From contig NZ_CP130630.1 of assembly GCF_030551255.1 (NCBI RefSeq), forward strand, positions 8,488,501-8,552,500: DNA of 64,000 bases, given 5' to 3'. The notes beneath the pieces were generated by a model. The model ran no database searches and was not told the DNA's origin. It saw only the letters and a list, made by a program, of their open reading frames with translations. Shown one piece after another: positions 30,280 through 38,684 of this stretch; position 1 is the first letter of the stretch; each line of letters starts with the position of its first letter. The position numbers and the translations under genes were made by a program. The DNA comes from Streptomyces sp. NL15-2K (GTDB lineage: Bacteria > Actinomycetota > Actinomycetes > Streptomycetales > Streptomycetaceae).

Positions 30280-30975
30280 GTGCCCCTGAGCCCCCTCGAA
30301 CACGACCGCCGCTACGGCGAGCTGGACCAGGTGATGCGTGCCTACGCCGGACAGTCGGCCGACGACACCGCGGACAAGCCCAGCCAGGCCCTGATCGCGT
30401 ATCTGCGCCATACCTGGCACAGTCGCCCGTGGTGCCTCGCCGTCGCCGAGCGGCAGTTGCGCGAGTACGCCGACAACCCTCCCGGCCGACTCCGGCTGCG
30501 CCTGGGCGAGTTCTACTCGATCCCGGACGTCGGGCTGCCCGAGGGCGAGATTCAGCAGTGGCTGTACTGCCTCGCCGATCACATCAAGCACAGCATCGAC
30601 GAGGGCGAGGTTCCGGCCATCGCCACCCCCGTCACCCACTGGGAGTGGCACGCCCGCTTCCCCGAACTCGGCCAGTTCCTCGGCGGTTGGTTCTCGCAGG
30701 ACATGCAGGACGAGTTCGACGACCACGACGCGGCGATCAACGACTACCGGTCCTCCACCGACCCGCAGGTCGTCGCCCGCCTCGTCGGCGAGCTGCACGA
30801 GCTGCTCGCCCTCGACCTTGACGAGTCCGATTACGCCTTGGCTGTTGCGGAGCTGGGTATGGAGGTCGACCCGCCGGCCCCGTACTCGCCCGGCGGGTGG
30901 CTCGCGCTCGTCGCGGATCGGCTCAGTGGGCCACGGGCGGAGTACGTCCCCCGCACGCGCGGGGACACGAAGTGA
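30280..30975 (+). CDS. CdiI_2-like contact-dependent inhibition immunity protein
   Basis: A 231-residue acidic soluble protein. Residues about 125-215 match the CdiI_2 immunity family: FPELGQFLGGWFSQDMQDEF, then a short helical stretch, LVGELHELLAL, and AELGMEVDPPAPYSPGGW. The first 120 residues (with LIAYLRHTWHSRPWCLAVAE) form a second domain that was not recognised. Immunity proteins of this type bind and block their cognate CDI toxin, here presumably an RNase A-like domain, either the active one or the one whose remnant lies just upstream. GTG start; stop overlaps the next gene's GTG. Confidence 0.72.
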   Translation: MPLSPLEHDRRYGELDQVMRAYAGQSADDTADKPSQALIAYLRHTWHSRPWCLAVAERQLREYADNPPGRLRLRLGEFYSIPDVGLPEGEIQQWLYCLADHIKHSIDEGEVPAIATPVTHWEWHARFPELGQFLGGWFSQDMQDEFDDHDAAINDYRSSTDPQVVARLVGELHELLALDLDESDYALAVAELGMEVDPPAPYSPGGWLALVADRLSGPRAEYVPRTRGDTK

Positions 30976-31466
30976 TCTTGCCTGACGACGAGTTGTCCAC
31001 CCTGGTGAACGGCCTCTCGCACGAGCTTCGCGTATACGTCAGAGCAGGACGGCTCCGGCCGACCGGTGAGTTGGGCGGACTCACCAAGGCCGTCGCCGAG
31101 GAAGTGCACGCCCTTGTCGTCGAACTGCACGAGAGCTACTGGCACCAGTACTCCGACGAGGCCGAGCCTGCCCCTGCATCACAGATTGAAATGTCGCTCT
31201 ACTCCATGAGCCCGGCAGAGGCCACCGCGCTCATGGCCGAACTCGCCTCCAAAGACCTGGCGTTCGACCAGTTCCCCTTCACGGACCCCGCCGAAGCCGA
31301 GGCGATCGCCGAGCGCGTGGTGGGGCTCCTCGGCCCCGAAGCACGGTGGTGGTCCAACTGGGACGACGGCTGCGTGGACGGTGTCACCGGTTGCACGTTC
31401 GACGGCCTTGTCGTCGGCAGCGACGGCGACCGCTTCGCCGTACTGATCCAAGTCGCCGACGACTGA
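30972..31466 (+). CDS. Unknown protein coupled to CdiI_2-like gene
   Basis: A 164-residue acidic protein with no recognised domain. The N-terminal half is helical (LVNGLSHELRVYVRAGRL); the C-terminal half is mixed and ends WWSNWDDGCVDGVTGC and FAVLIQVADD. GTG 30972 is chosen because it overlaps the stop of the immunity gene (GTGA); in-frame upstream codons lie inside that gene. Its position at the end of the toxin cassette suggests another immunity protein or a remnant of one; this is inference. Confidence 0.6.
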   Translation: MILPDDELSTLVNGLSHELRVYVRAGRLRPTGELGGLTKAVAEEVHALVVELHESYWHQYSDEAEPAPASQIEMSLYSMSPAEATALMAELASKDLAFDQFPFTDPAEAEAIAERVVGLLGPEARWWSNWDDGCVDGVTGCTFDGLVVGSDGDRFAVLIQVADD

Positions 31467-31659
31467 CCGACGACAGCGCGCCGGAGTCCTCTCACCGCAC
31501 CCCAGTCATCCCGCGGTCAAGCACAGGCCAGGCTGTGGCCAAACCGCCGTATGGGTTGCGCATGCCCGAACCCCGCCAACCTGACATAGCGGGATTTGCG
31601 CGATTGTTCGCTGGCTACGGTGGTGCCGCCACATCATCCACGGGGAAGAGGAGACGGCG

Positions 31660-32217
31660 GTGGCTATACCGATCCGTTCCCGCCTTCTCGACTACTTCGA
31701 GGCGGAGCCGCCCGCAGGTCCGGCTCAGGCCGGGGCCCAACCCCAGACCCAGGCCGGGGCATCGGACCCGCAGCCCCGCAGATCACGCCTTCTCGATTAC
31801 GTCGAGTACGTCGAGTACACAGAGTGCAGCGAGCGCAGCGAACACCCGGAGGCCGAGCAGTCACCGGGCCCGAAGCCCGGCGTACCCCCGTACCACACAC
31901 CTGTGTTCGTGCCGGCCCATCCCCGGTACGTCGACACCGCGGACGCCTCCTCCGGCACCCCCACCCGCATCCCCTACATCGCATACGAACTCTTCGGGCA
32001 CCCCACCGACGGAACCGTGGCCCTCGCCTTCACCACCCTCGACAACCTCGTAGCCGCACTCGGCGAGGCCCAGCCATGGGTGGCCACTTCGATCGGCCCG
32101 CTGGCCGAGGGGATGGGCGAGTACGGCGTCACCGTCCTGCTCGACCCGACGGTCGCCACCGGACAACGCAACTGGCAACGGGCCGACCTTGCCGCCTACG
32201 CACGGGAGGTGCGCTGA
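31660..32217 (+). CDS. SAV_915 family protein
   Basis: A 185-residue protein. The N-terminal 85 residues are variable and contain a duplicated SRLLDY element (residues 7-12 and about 42-47). The conserved SAV_915 domain follows: VFVPAHPRYVDTADAS, IPYIAYELFGHPTDGTVALAF, PWVATSIGPLAEGM, and QRNWQRADLAAYA. It resembles SseB-type domains. The function is unknown; the family is repeatedly found next to ESX cargo genes in actinomycetes. A GTG start with GAGGAG upstream; its stop shares bases with the next start (TGATG), making it the first gene of a tightly coupled four-gene cassette. Confidence 0.75.
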   Translation: MAIPIRSRLLDYFEAEPPAGPAQAGAQPQTQAGASDPQPRRSRLLDYVEYVEYTECSERSEHPEAEQSPGPKPGVPPYHTPVFVPAHPRYVDTADASSGTPTRIPYIAYELFGHPTDGTVALAFTTLDNLVAALGEAQPWVATSIGPLAEGMGEYGVTVLLDPTVATGQRNWQRADLAAYAREVR

Positions 32218-32519
32218 TGACCGCCGACTTCAAGGCGATCCTGAGCGACCTCACCGCGATGTCGAAGACCTTCCACGACGAGGCCACCAACTACCGCAAG
32301 CTGCACGCCGACGTGGCGCCGCCCGTGGTCGGCGGCGGTGACGCCGGACTGGACCACGCTGTCAAGGAGGTCGCCGACCTCATCGTCGCCTTGCACACCG
32401 GCTTCGCCGACCGGCTGGACGACCACGGCGACAAGGTGACGTACGCCCGCGACTCCTTCCGACGGCACGACATCGACGTACACGGCCTGTTCGAGGACCT
32501 GATGGCGGGTGACGGCTGA
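32217..32519 (+). CDS. DUF6317-like small helical ESX protein
   Basis: A 100-residue protein with two predicted helices and no WXG tripeptide at the turn (APPVVGGGDAGLDHAV instead). It resembles DUF6317 or ESAT-6-like helical hairpins of ESX cassettes. It is coupled by TGATG overlaps to both neighbours, SAV_915 before and the 430-residue WXG protein after, and is the likely secretion partner or chaperone of the latter. Confidence 0.65.
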   Translation: MTADFKAILSDLTAMSKTFHDEATNYRKLHADVAPPVVGGGDAGLDHAVKEVADLIVALHTGFADRLDDHGDKVTYARDSFRRHDIDVHGLFEDLMAGDG

Positions 32520-33811
32520 TGGCCGACAGCTGGGTCGGCGGTGACATCGGCGGGCTGCGCACGATGGCCGAGACGTACAAGAACGCCAAACCGAAGCTCG
32601 ACGACGTCGTCCATCCCCTCAGCCGTGCCGTCGACCGCCTTGTGGACGACGCGAGTTGGAAGGGCGAGGCGGCCGAGACCTTCCGTGCCGCCTGGAGCCA
32701 GGACGCGCTGACGGCGGGGGCCTTCGCGAGTCTCGTGCACGACGCGGGCGACATCCTTTCCGACCTCACCGACGCACTGACCACCTGTGAGACCGCGCTG
32801 CAGAACGCCGAACACGTGGCCACGCGCAAGGGCGTGGCCATGGGAGACCAGGGCGTTCCGCTGCCGATGGTGACGGCGGATCCTCCCGACGCGGCCGGTG
32901 CCCAGAAGACGATCGCCGCGATGGACGAGTACGCCAAGGTGCGCAAGGAGATCCTGCACACCGCCCAGCACGCCCGGCTGGTCGCGGCGAACAAGCTCCG
33001 CGGCCTGTATGCGCAGGTGACGGCCCCGGTTTCGACCGGCGACAAGATCACCATCGCGGACTATCTCCGAGGCCTGTACGCCTACGACGCCGAGGACGCC
33101 CGGGCAGGCGGCCAAGAGGCCCGCACCAAGATCGACAGCGCTGAGGCCGAGGAGCGGGCCGCCAAGAAGGAACTCCGCGCGGAGCGCAGGGCGTTCCAGA
33201 AGGCGGGACGCGCGCTTCCCGCGGATCTCCCTGCCAAAGGTGCCTACAAGGATGCCGTGGCCCAGGTCGAGTCGCTGGAGGAGGACATCGCCCGCGCCGA
33301 CCACGGCAGCACCAAACTGCCGTACGACCGAGCCCTCAACGTCAAGCTGGCCGACGCGGCCGACGCACTGCGCGCGGGCAAGAGCCTGGAGAAAGTCCCG
33401 GACTTCCTCAAGGAGGTCCCGGTCCTGGACGTCGCCGCGGCCGGCGCCTGCGGACTGCTGGAAGCCTCGGACGACCACGCCAAGGGGTGGTCCTGGCAGC
33501 ACTCAGTCACTGTCGACGGCGGCGCCAACCTCGCGGGCCTGGCCGCCGGTACGGCCATCACGGCAGGCCTGGTGGCCCTCGCCCCCTTCGATGTGCCCGT
33601 GGCCGTCGTGGCCGGGGTCGGGGGAGCCGTGGTCGTCGGTGCGACCGGCGTCATCGATCACGCCTTCCACGAGCACTGGAGCGAGGACATCCACGACCAC
33701 GGAGTGGTGGGCGGTGTGCTGCACGGCAGCGGACACGTCCTGTCAGAAACCGGGGACGACTTCATCAGGCTGAAAGACGACGTGTGGCATGGCATCAAGA
33801 GCATCTTCTGA
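32519..33811 (+). CDS. Putative ESX-secreted protein, WXG N-terminus and Gly-rich hydrophobic C-terminus
   Basis: A 430-residue protein. The N-terminal WXG domain has DDASWKGEAAETFRAAW (about residues 43-59). A long charged coiled coil follows (about 190-260, rich in Ala/Glu/Arg/Lys). Then comes a Gly/Ala-rich hydrophobic region (about 335-385: LAGLAAGTAITAGLVAL and VAVVAGVGGAVVVGATG) and a His/Asp-rich tail with HAFHEHWSEDIHDHG. No enzyme domain was recognised. The hydrophobic glycine-zipper pattern would suit a membrane-active toxin; the membrane protein encoded next could be its immunity partner (inference). Confidence 0.7.
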   Translation: MADSWVGGDIGGLRTMAETYKNAKPKLDDVVHPLSRAVDRLVDDASWKGEAAETFRAAWSQDALTAGAFASLVHDAGDILSDLTDALTTCETALQNAEHVATRKGVAMGDQGVPLPMVTADPPDAAGAQKTIAAMDEYAKVRKEILHTAQHARLVAANKLRGLYAQVTAPVSTGDKITIADYLRGLYAYDAEDARAGGQEARTKIDSAEAEERAAKKELRAERRAFQKAGRALPADLPAKGAYKDAVAQVESLEEDIARADHGSTKLPYDRALNVKLADAADALRAGKSLEKVPDFLKEVPVLDVAAAGACGLLEASDDHAKGWSWQHSVTVDGGANLAGLAAGTAITAGLVALAPFDVPVAVVAGVGGAVVVGATGVIDHAFHEHWSEDIHDHGVVGGVLHGSGHVLSETGDDFIRLKDDVWHGIKSIF

Positions 33812-34316
33812 AGTCCCCGTCCCCGTCCCCGGCCGCCGGGGCCCGATCCCGGCCCTGCCGGGCCTCGGCACCACGTGGTACGAGCGCGGCGCCCGCTACT
33901 GGCTGCGCCGCACCGTCGGCGCCGCCCTCTGGTTCGCCGTGCTGGCCTTCTTCTGCTACATCGCGCTGGTCCTCTACGGCAGCTTCCGCGCGGACCTTTC
34001 CCAGACGGTGCGCACCGTCTGGGACTGGACGCAGGCGCTGGCGTCCTGCGCGGCACTGATCTGGGGATGGCAGCTCCAACGCCGCGACCACCACAAGAAA
34101 CTCCTGGACCCGCCCACCCCCGCCCAGGCCCGCCAGGCCAAACGCGCCGAGACCCGCCGCTCCGTGTGGCTGACCCTCGCGGGCCGCGTCCTCTTCCTGA
34201 TAGCGGCGCCGGTCATGCCGGCGTTCGCCGCGTGGTGCGTCGGCTGGGTCGTCGCCGCGTTCACTGTGCGGGAGTATCCCAGCGAGGTGGGGGCTCGGCG
34301 GGCGTTGGAAGGGTGA
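33789..34316 (+). CDS. Membrane protein, possible immunity partner
   Basis: A 175-residue protein with a Pro-rich N-terminus and four predicted membrane segments in two pairs: LWFAVLAFFCYIALVLY, ALASCAALIWGW, then after a basic loop (DHHKKLLDPPTPAQARQAKR) VLFLIAAPVMPAFAAWCVG and VVAAF. No family was recognised. Its ATG lies 23 nt inside the preceding gene, so the two are coupled. This is the last gene of the cassette; a 350-bp gap follows. Confidence 0.65.
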   Translation: MASRASSEVPVPVPGRRGPIPALPGLGTTWYERGARYWLRRTVGAALWFAVLAFFCYIALVLYGSFRADLSQTVRTVWDWTQALASCAALIWGWQLQRRDHHKKLLDPPTPAQARQAKRAETRRSVWLTLAGRVLFLIAAPVMPAFAAWCVGWVVAAFTVREYPSEVGARRALEG

Positions 34317-34666
34317 GTGACGGCAGGTGCGTATGGGCATCGGCGCCGCAGGTCCGAGGGCCATGCCAAAGACAGGAAGGTTTTGGCATCGCAAAGTTTG
34401 AGCCACGCGGTGCCTGACCGATTGGGACGGTTCTTGACAGGGAGCGGGTGTGACGAAGTGCGAGTGGCTTGCCCAAGTTTCAGAGCCTTCGAGGGGGTTC
34501 GGAGCGGGTCTCCTGATGGTGTCTCGACAACTTCGTAACTCTCCTAACACAAAGTTCAGTTGGCCGTGATTTACACAATGACTACAGTGGTCATCGAGTG
34601 TGTTGATCGGGCCACCGCCTGTGCACCGCGCGATGGCTATACAAACGGGGAACGGGGAGGGTGGGC
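34317..34666 (+). promoter_or_regulatory. 350-bp intergenic region with probable promoter for the PPE-like operon
   Basis: There is no gene. The DNA is locally A/T-richer near 34530-34600. TATACA at 34638-34643 is a good -10 box only 24 nt before the next start, with no clear -35. GGGGAGG (34654-34660) is the ribosome-binding site. An isolated TTGACA at 34434 has no -10 at the right distance. Confidence 0.45.
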
Positions 34667-35131
34667 ATGCTGCCTGCGGAGGGCCTCAAGGTCGGCTTGG
34701 AGGCGCTCGGAACCTTCAAGAAGCGTGTGGATGCTGTGCTCGCCACGTTCGAGGGCTCGCCAGGCAGCCCTCAGAAGCTCGCGGCGCACGCCCTCTCCGA
34801 GGCCTCGTTCAGCGGTTCGGGCGGCTTCGCCGAGGCCAAGGGCCTCCACGGCCAGTACGAGCGCGTCCACGAACGCCTCACCGCACTCTCCAAGAACCTG
34901 GGGCTTCAGATAGAGGCGATGCAGATCGCCGTTCTGGGCGCGCAAGGCAACTTCGACAACCTCGACGAGGAGCAGCGGCAGCGGTTCTGGGAGATCCGGA
35001 CCGAGATCGGCCGTCAGCAGGAGGAAGCGCAGCGGGAGAAGGAGGCCGCGGAGGCGGCGGCAGAAGCGGCGAAGCACGGTGAACCCGCGCCGAAGCGCTC
35101 CGGCGACAAGCAGGCAGGGGGCGGCTACTAG
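34667..35131 (+). CDS. Helical ESX-cassette protein, unknown
   Basis: A 154-residue helical protein with an acidic coiled-coil C-terminus (EIRTEIGRQQEEAQREKEAA region, about residues 108-135) and a Gly-rich tail. No WXG motif and no known domain. ATG 34667 is preferred over GTG 34661 because GGGGAGG ends 6 nt before it. The stop overlaps the next start by one base (TAGTG), so it is coupled to the PPE-like protein and could be its chaperone or PE-like partner (inference). Confidence 0.65.
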   Translation: MLPAEGLKVGLEALGTFKKRVDAVLATFEGSPGSPQKLAAHALSEASFSGSGGFAEAKGLHGQYERVHERLTALSKNLGLQIEAMQIAVLGAQGNFDNLDEEQRQRFWEIRTEIGRQQEEAQREKEAAEAAAEAAKHGEPAPKRSGDKQAGGGY

Positions 35132-36822
35132 TGAGCGACGAGCAGAAGCACCAGGACCCGCACGAGTTCGAGCGGCAGTGGGCCGACTCCCAGGTCAGTG
35201 CCATCAACATGGCCAATCATGCGGCGAACGCGTTCGAAGGCTTCTTCGGGGGCGGAAACCTCCGGGTCTTCGGCAAGACGGACTTCGAGCGCCACGCCCT
35301 GAACCACATGATCGACATGGTCGAGTCAGCGAACCCGGAGGACCTGGAGACCGCGAGCACCGCTCTGTGGAACGCCCAGACAGCCATCGAGGAAGCCGCC
35401 GACGAGCTTGAGGGTCACATCACCCGGGTCGACTGGGAGGGCGAGTCCGGAGAGGCCTTCCGTAAGTGGGGCGCCAAACTCGTGACCCACGCCCGCCACC
35501 TGGCCGCCTTCGCCGAGATCTCCGGCACCCAGATCAACGCAGCGGCCACGGGCCTCGCGTCCGTCCGAAGCTCCATGCCGCCCCGGGACACCCGCTTCTT
35601 TCCCAAGGAAGTCGAGGAGATTCCCACGCCCCAGCGGGTCGAGGGCAACAAGGAGTACGCGGAGGCGGTCAAGGCCGAGCAGGACCGCCAAGAGGCGATC
35701 AACCAGATGAACCGCCTGGCGTCCTTCTATGCGGTGTCGGAGGAGACGCTGGCGGGTTTGGAGCCGCCTACGTTTGAGGCTATGCCGGATGTGGGGGTGC
35801 CTAAGCCGGATCCGTCCTACGGGCAAGAGTTCCCGGTCGGTGAAGAGCAAGGTACGGGTGGGCTCGCGGCCGCTCGTGAGTCCGTGTCAGCCAGGCATGA
35901 CTCTTCGAGCACAGCAACGGGTGAGCGGCGTACGGGAGACGTCACGCCTCCGCTCAGGCACGTGGACGGCCCAACCGTCCACCCCGATGTGAACGTCGGC
36001 ACGAAGATCGACAGCGTAGGCACCCTGCCACCTCAGGAGACCACGAGGCCGACGACGAGTGTGTCGCCGGTGACCGCTCAAAGCGGACCCAACGGAGGGC
36101 CGGTTCCTCCCGTCAACTCGGGGCCGGTTCCTCCTGTCTTCCGCGGACCGACCAGCCGCGCCCCGGGACTTGGCGGCGCGACCGGTAGCAAGTCTCCTAT
36201 CCAGGCACAGGGCCGCACGGCCACTCCGAGTGGCCCCGCCAGCGGGCGTAGCACCACAGGTCCGATGGGGCGTGCCACCAGTACGGGGCCGTCGGGAATC
36301 CGAGGCGGCCCCACGGTGGCAGACAGGTCTCCCACGGGGCGAGGCGTCTCCGGTGGAACAGCTCGTCCCATCGGCGGGGGGCAGGCGAGCGACCGCGCGG
36401 GTGGTGCGAGTTCCACAGGTGCGGCGCGCGGCAATGGTGTCGTCGGAGGAAGGCCCGCCGCAGGTTCTCAAGGGGCGACCGGTTCCAGGGTCCCCCGCGG
36501 TACGGTCGTCGGCGCCGAGGGCAACACAGGTTCCCGTACGCCCGCCGGCCAGATCGGGCAGCGCGGAGTTATCGGGGCGCCGAACTCCACTCCCGGCACT
36601 CGTCCGGGCCAGACTGCCCGACCCCCTGCGGGCAATCCTGACGGCGTCGTCGGAACGCCCAAGGGGCGAACCCCACCAGCGAGAAGCGGTGGACCGGCCG
36701 GAGGCGGTGGGGACGCCCCGCACGGCCGGACGGCGAATCGACGGAACACTAACCGCGAAGCTCGTGAGGGTGAGTCTCAGCCGGAGACCCCGCAGCGCAA
36801 CGCGCCACCAGTGACTGACTGA
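35131..36822 (+). CDS. PPE-like/WXG ESX substrate with long Gly/Pro/Thr/Arg low-complexity C-terminus
   Basis: A 563-residue protein. The N-terminal 220 residues are helical with a WEG turn (HITRVDWEGESGEAFRKW, about residues 92-109) and resemble the Streptomyces PPE-like WXG targets. From about residue 270 the sequence is low complexity, rich in Gly, Pro, Thr, Ser and Arg, without hydrophobic segments, and probably disordered and exposed outside the cell. There is no enzymatic domain. GTG start coupled to the preceding gene; 24 nt separate it from the second mycosin gene. Confidence 0.75.
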   Translation: MSDEQKHQDPHEFERQWADSQVSAINMANHAANAFEGFFGGGNLRVFGKTDFERHALNHMIDMVESANPEDLETASTALWNAQTAIEEAADELEGHITRVDWEGESGEAFRKWGAKLVTHARHLAAFAEISGTQINAAATGLASVRSSMPPRDTRFFPKEVEEIPTPQRVEGNKEYAEAVKAEQDRQEAINQMNRLASFYAVSEETLAGLEPPTFEAMPDVGVPKPDPSYGQEFPVGEEQGTGGLAAARESVSARHDSSSTATGERRTGDVTPPLRHVDGPTVHPDVNVGTKIDSVGTLPPQETTRPTTSVSPVTAQSGPNGGPVPPVNSGPVPPVFRGPTSRAPGLGGATGSKSPIQAQGRTATPSGPASGRSTTGPMGRATSTGPSGIRGGPTVADRSPTGRGVSGGTARPIGGGQASDRAGGASSTGAARGNGVVGGRPAAGSQGATGSRVPRGTVVGAEGNTGSRTPAGQIGQRGVIGAPNSTPGTRPGQTARPPAGNPDGVVGTPKGRTPPARSGGPAGGGGDAPHGRTANRRNTNREAREGESQPETPQRNAPPVTD

Positions 36823-36846
36823 ATAAGAGCGAGGATTTACAGAGGC

Positions 36847-38118
36847 ATGACAGGGACCAGCCCACGTGGCGGATTGACTGCGTTCTTCGCAGGACGTGCC
36901 GGAAGACGGATGTCCACCGCGTGCGCGGTTCTCGGTGCTTTCGTAATCGTGTCTTCGGGGCTGGCTCCGAGTGCGGTCGCCGCAGACGTTCAGTCTAAGC
37001 AGTGGTACTTGAACGCGATGGACGCCCAAGGCATGTGGAAGATCAGCACAGGCAAAGGCATCAAAGTTGCCGTGCTGGACACCGGAGTGAATCCCGACAC
37101 CTCATCGCTGAAGGGCCAAGTGCTCGGAGATGAGGTGCCGCAGGCGGTTTCGTATAACGCGACCGAGGACTACACCGGCCACGGCACGACCATGGCGGAG
37201 TTGATTGCCGGTACGGGCGCCGGAGGCAGCCTGCAGGGCCTGGCTCCCGACGCGAAGATCGTCCCCTATCGAGTGGTCACCGAGGGTGTGAAGAACAGCA
37301 CCGACAAGAAGAAGACCCCTTCAGTGGCGGATGCGATCAAGGCTGCCGCTGACAGTGATGCTCAGATCATGAGCATGTCCTTCGGTGGTGACATCCTGGA
37401 CCCGGACGAGGAGAAGGCCGTCAAGTACGCCCACTCCAAAGGGAAGTTGTTGTTCGCCAGCACCGGCAACGAGGCTGAAACCAAAAACTTCATCGGCTAT
37501 CCGGCTGCCTACCCTTATGTTGTCGGTGTGGCTGCTGCCGATGAGGAAGGCAAAGTCGGAGACTTCTCAGAGCACGGCAACTATGTCGATCTGGCAGCCC
37601 CTGGCCTCAACGCCCCGGTGTGGTGTGACGCGACATTTGGCTCGTACTGTGAGAAAGAGGGGACAAGTATTGCCGCCGCCATCGCCTCCGCCTCCGCCGC
37701 CCTCATCTGGTCCGCCCACCCCAACTGGACGGCCAACCAGGTTCTCCGTAGTTTGATCGACACAGCCGGCCGCGACTGGCCGAAGGACCAGCCGAGCAAT
37801 TACCTGGGCTACGGCTTGGTCCGCCCTCGCAAGGTGCTGGAAAACAACAGCGTCAATCCGGGTCCTGCCAACACGGACCCCCTTAGCTACGAGAACGGAA
37901 CCGGCGTCACGGAAGCCTCCTCCTCGACCTCTCCGTCCCCTTCCGTCTCAGCCTCGTCACAAGCACAGAAGAAGACTTCAGGCGGCCAGACTTCAGTTGC
38001 AAAATCAAGCTCAGAGGGTTCCGACAACACCATGTGGATAACCCTTGGAGCCGCGGGCGCTGTGGTCGTGATCGGAGGCGGTGCCTTCGCCGTGGTTCGT
38101 TCGCGGCGTGGCGCATGA
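36847..38118 (+). CDS. Second type VII-associated serine protease (mycosin-like)
   Basis: A 423-residue subtilisin-family protein with a signal peptide (basic N-terminus, hydrophobic core about residues 23-45). The triad is Asp78 (VAVLDTGVN), His112 (TGHGTTMAE) and Ser274 (EGTSIAAA), with ASTGNEA as oxyanion Asn. A Ser/Thr-rich stalk leads to a C-terminal membrane helix (about 395-415) and a basic tail, as in mycosins. It is more distant from the first mycP than expected for a duplication, and its codon use is less GC-biased than the core genes. It probably processes the neighbouring PPE-like or WXG proteins (inference). Confidence 0.88.
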   Translation: MTGTSPRGGLTAFFAGRAGRRMSTACAVLGAFVIVSSGLAPSAVAADVQSKQWYLNAMDAQGMWKISTGKGIKVAVLDTGVNPDTSSLKGQVLGDEVPQAVSYNATEDYTGHGTTMAELIAGTGAGGSLQGLAPDAKIVPYRVVTEGVKNSTDKKKTPSVADAIKAAADSDAQIMSMSFGGDILDPDEEKAVKYAHSKGKLLFASTGNEAETKNFIGYPAAYPYVVGVAAADEEGKVGDFSEHGNYVDLAAPGLNAPVWCDATFGSYCEKEGTSIAAAIASASAALIWSAHPNWTANQVLRSLIDTAGRDWPKDQPSNYLGYGLVRPRKVLENNSVNPGPANTDPLSYENGTGVTEASSSTSPSPSVSASSQAQKKTSGGQTSVAKSSSEGSDNTMWITLGAAGAVVVIGGGAFAVVRSRRGA

Positions 38119-38198
38119 CGAATCACGCGCGATTGATCCCGTCGCACACAACAGTTCCGACGCAGGCCGGCCACACCGGTACGGAAGTGCGACGACCA

Positions 38199-38222
38199 GT
38201 GCATCACCATTCGGTGACGCAC
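38199..38222 (+). promoter_or_regulatory. Inverted repeat upstream of the Esx pair
   Basis: GTGCATCACC and GGTGACGCAC form a 10-bp inverted repeat with one mismatch and a 4-nt spacer, 40 nt before the first WXG100 gene. It could be an operator or an mRNA hairpin. Confidence 0.4.
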
Positions 38223-38262
38223 GCAGAAATGAACCACAGCTCTCACGAAAGGGAGTCCCGAA

Positions 38263-38604
38263 ATGGCTGACGGCCGCAAGCTTGACGACGGTCAGGTACA
38301 GAAGCTCCAGACGAATGTCATCGATCGATACGACTCGATCAGGCAGACGCTCGCCCAGCTGCAGGGAACGATCGACATGATCGAGAAGGCGTGGACGGGC
38401 CAGGGCGCCAACGCCTTCAACACGAAGCAGACGGAAATCAACTCCCACATGGCCGCGATCGGCCGGATGCTCGACGACTTTCTCGAGGGCATCCAGATGA
38501 CCAAGACCGACAAGCGCAACCTCGAGGACCAGATCGAATCCGACATCGCCAAGATCTCGGTGGACGACCTCGGTGGAAAGACTTCGGCGCTCAACAGCTA
38601 CTGA
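38263..38604 (+). CDS. EsxA/EsxB-type WXG100 protein
   Basis: A 113-residue WXG100 protein. Helix one is followed by AWTGQGANAFNTKQTE (the W-x-G turn, about residues 43-58) and helix two, with a C-terminal YxxxD/E-like region (IESDIAKISVDD). It is the first of a two-gene pair equivalent to the core Esx heterodimer secreted by Streptomyces ESX systems. The ATG has AAGGGAG upstream at about 8 nt. Confidence 0.9.
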   Translation: MADGRKLDDGQVQKLQTNVIDRYDSIRQTLAQLQGTIDMIEKAWTGQGANAFNTKQTEINSHMAAIGRMLDDFLEGIQMTKTDKRNLEDQIESDIAKISVDDLGGKTSALNSY

Positions 38605-38684
38605 GGAACCATTCGCGGCCCTGAGCCGCATCCGCTGTTCGGGCTGTCAAGTCCGGCTGAAATCGTCACAGAAACGAGGGAATC

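Noticed and set aside
34434..34462. TTGACA as a -35 box in the gap before the PPE-like operon
   Set aside because: No -10-like hexamer occurs 16-19 nt downstream.
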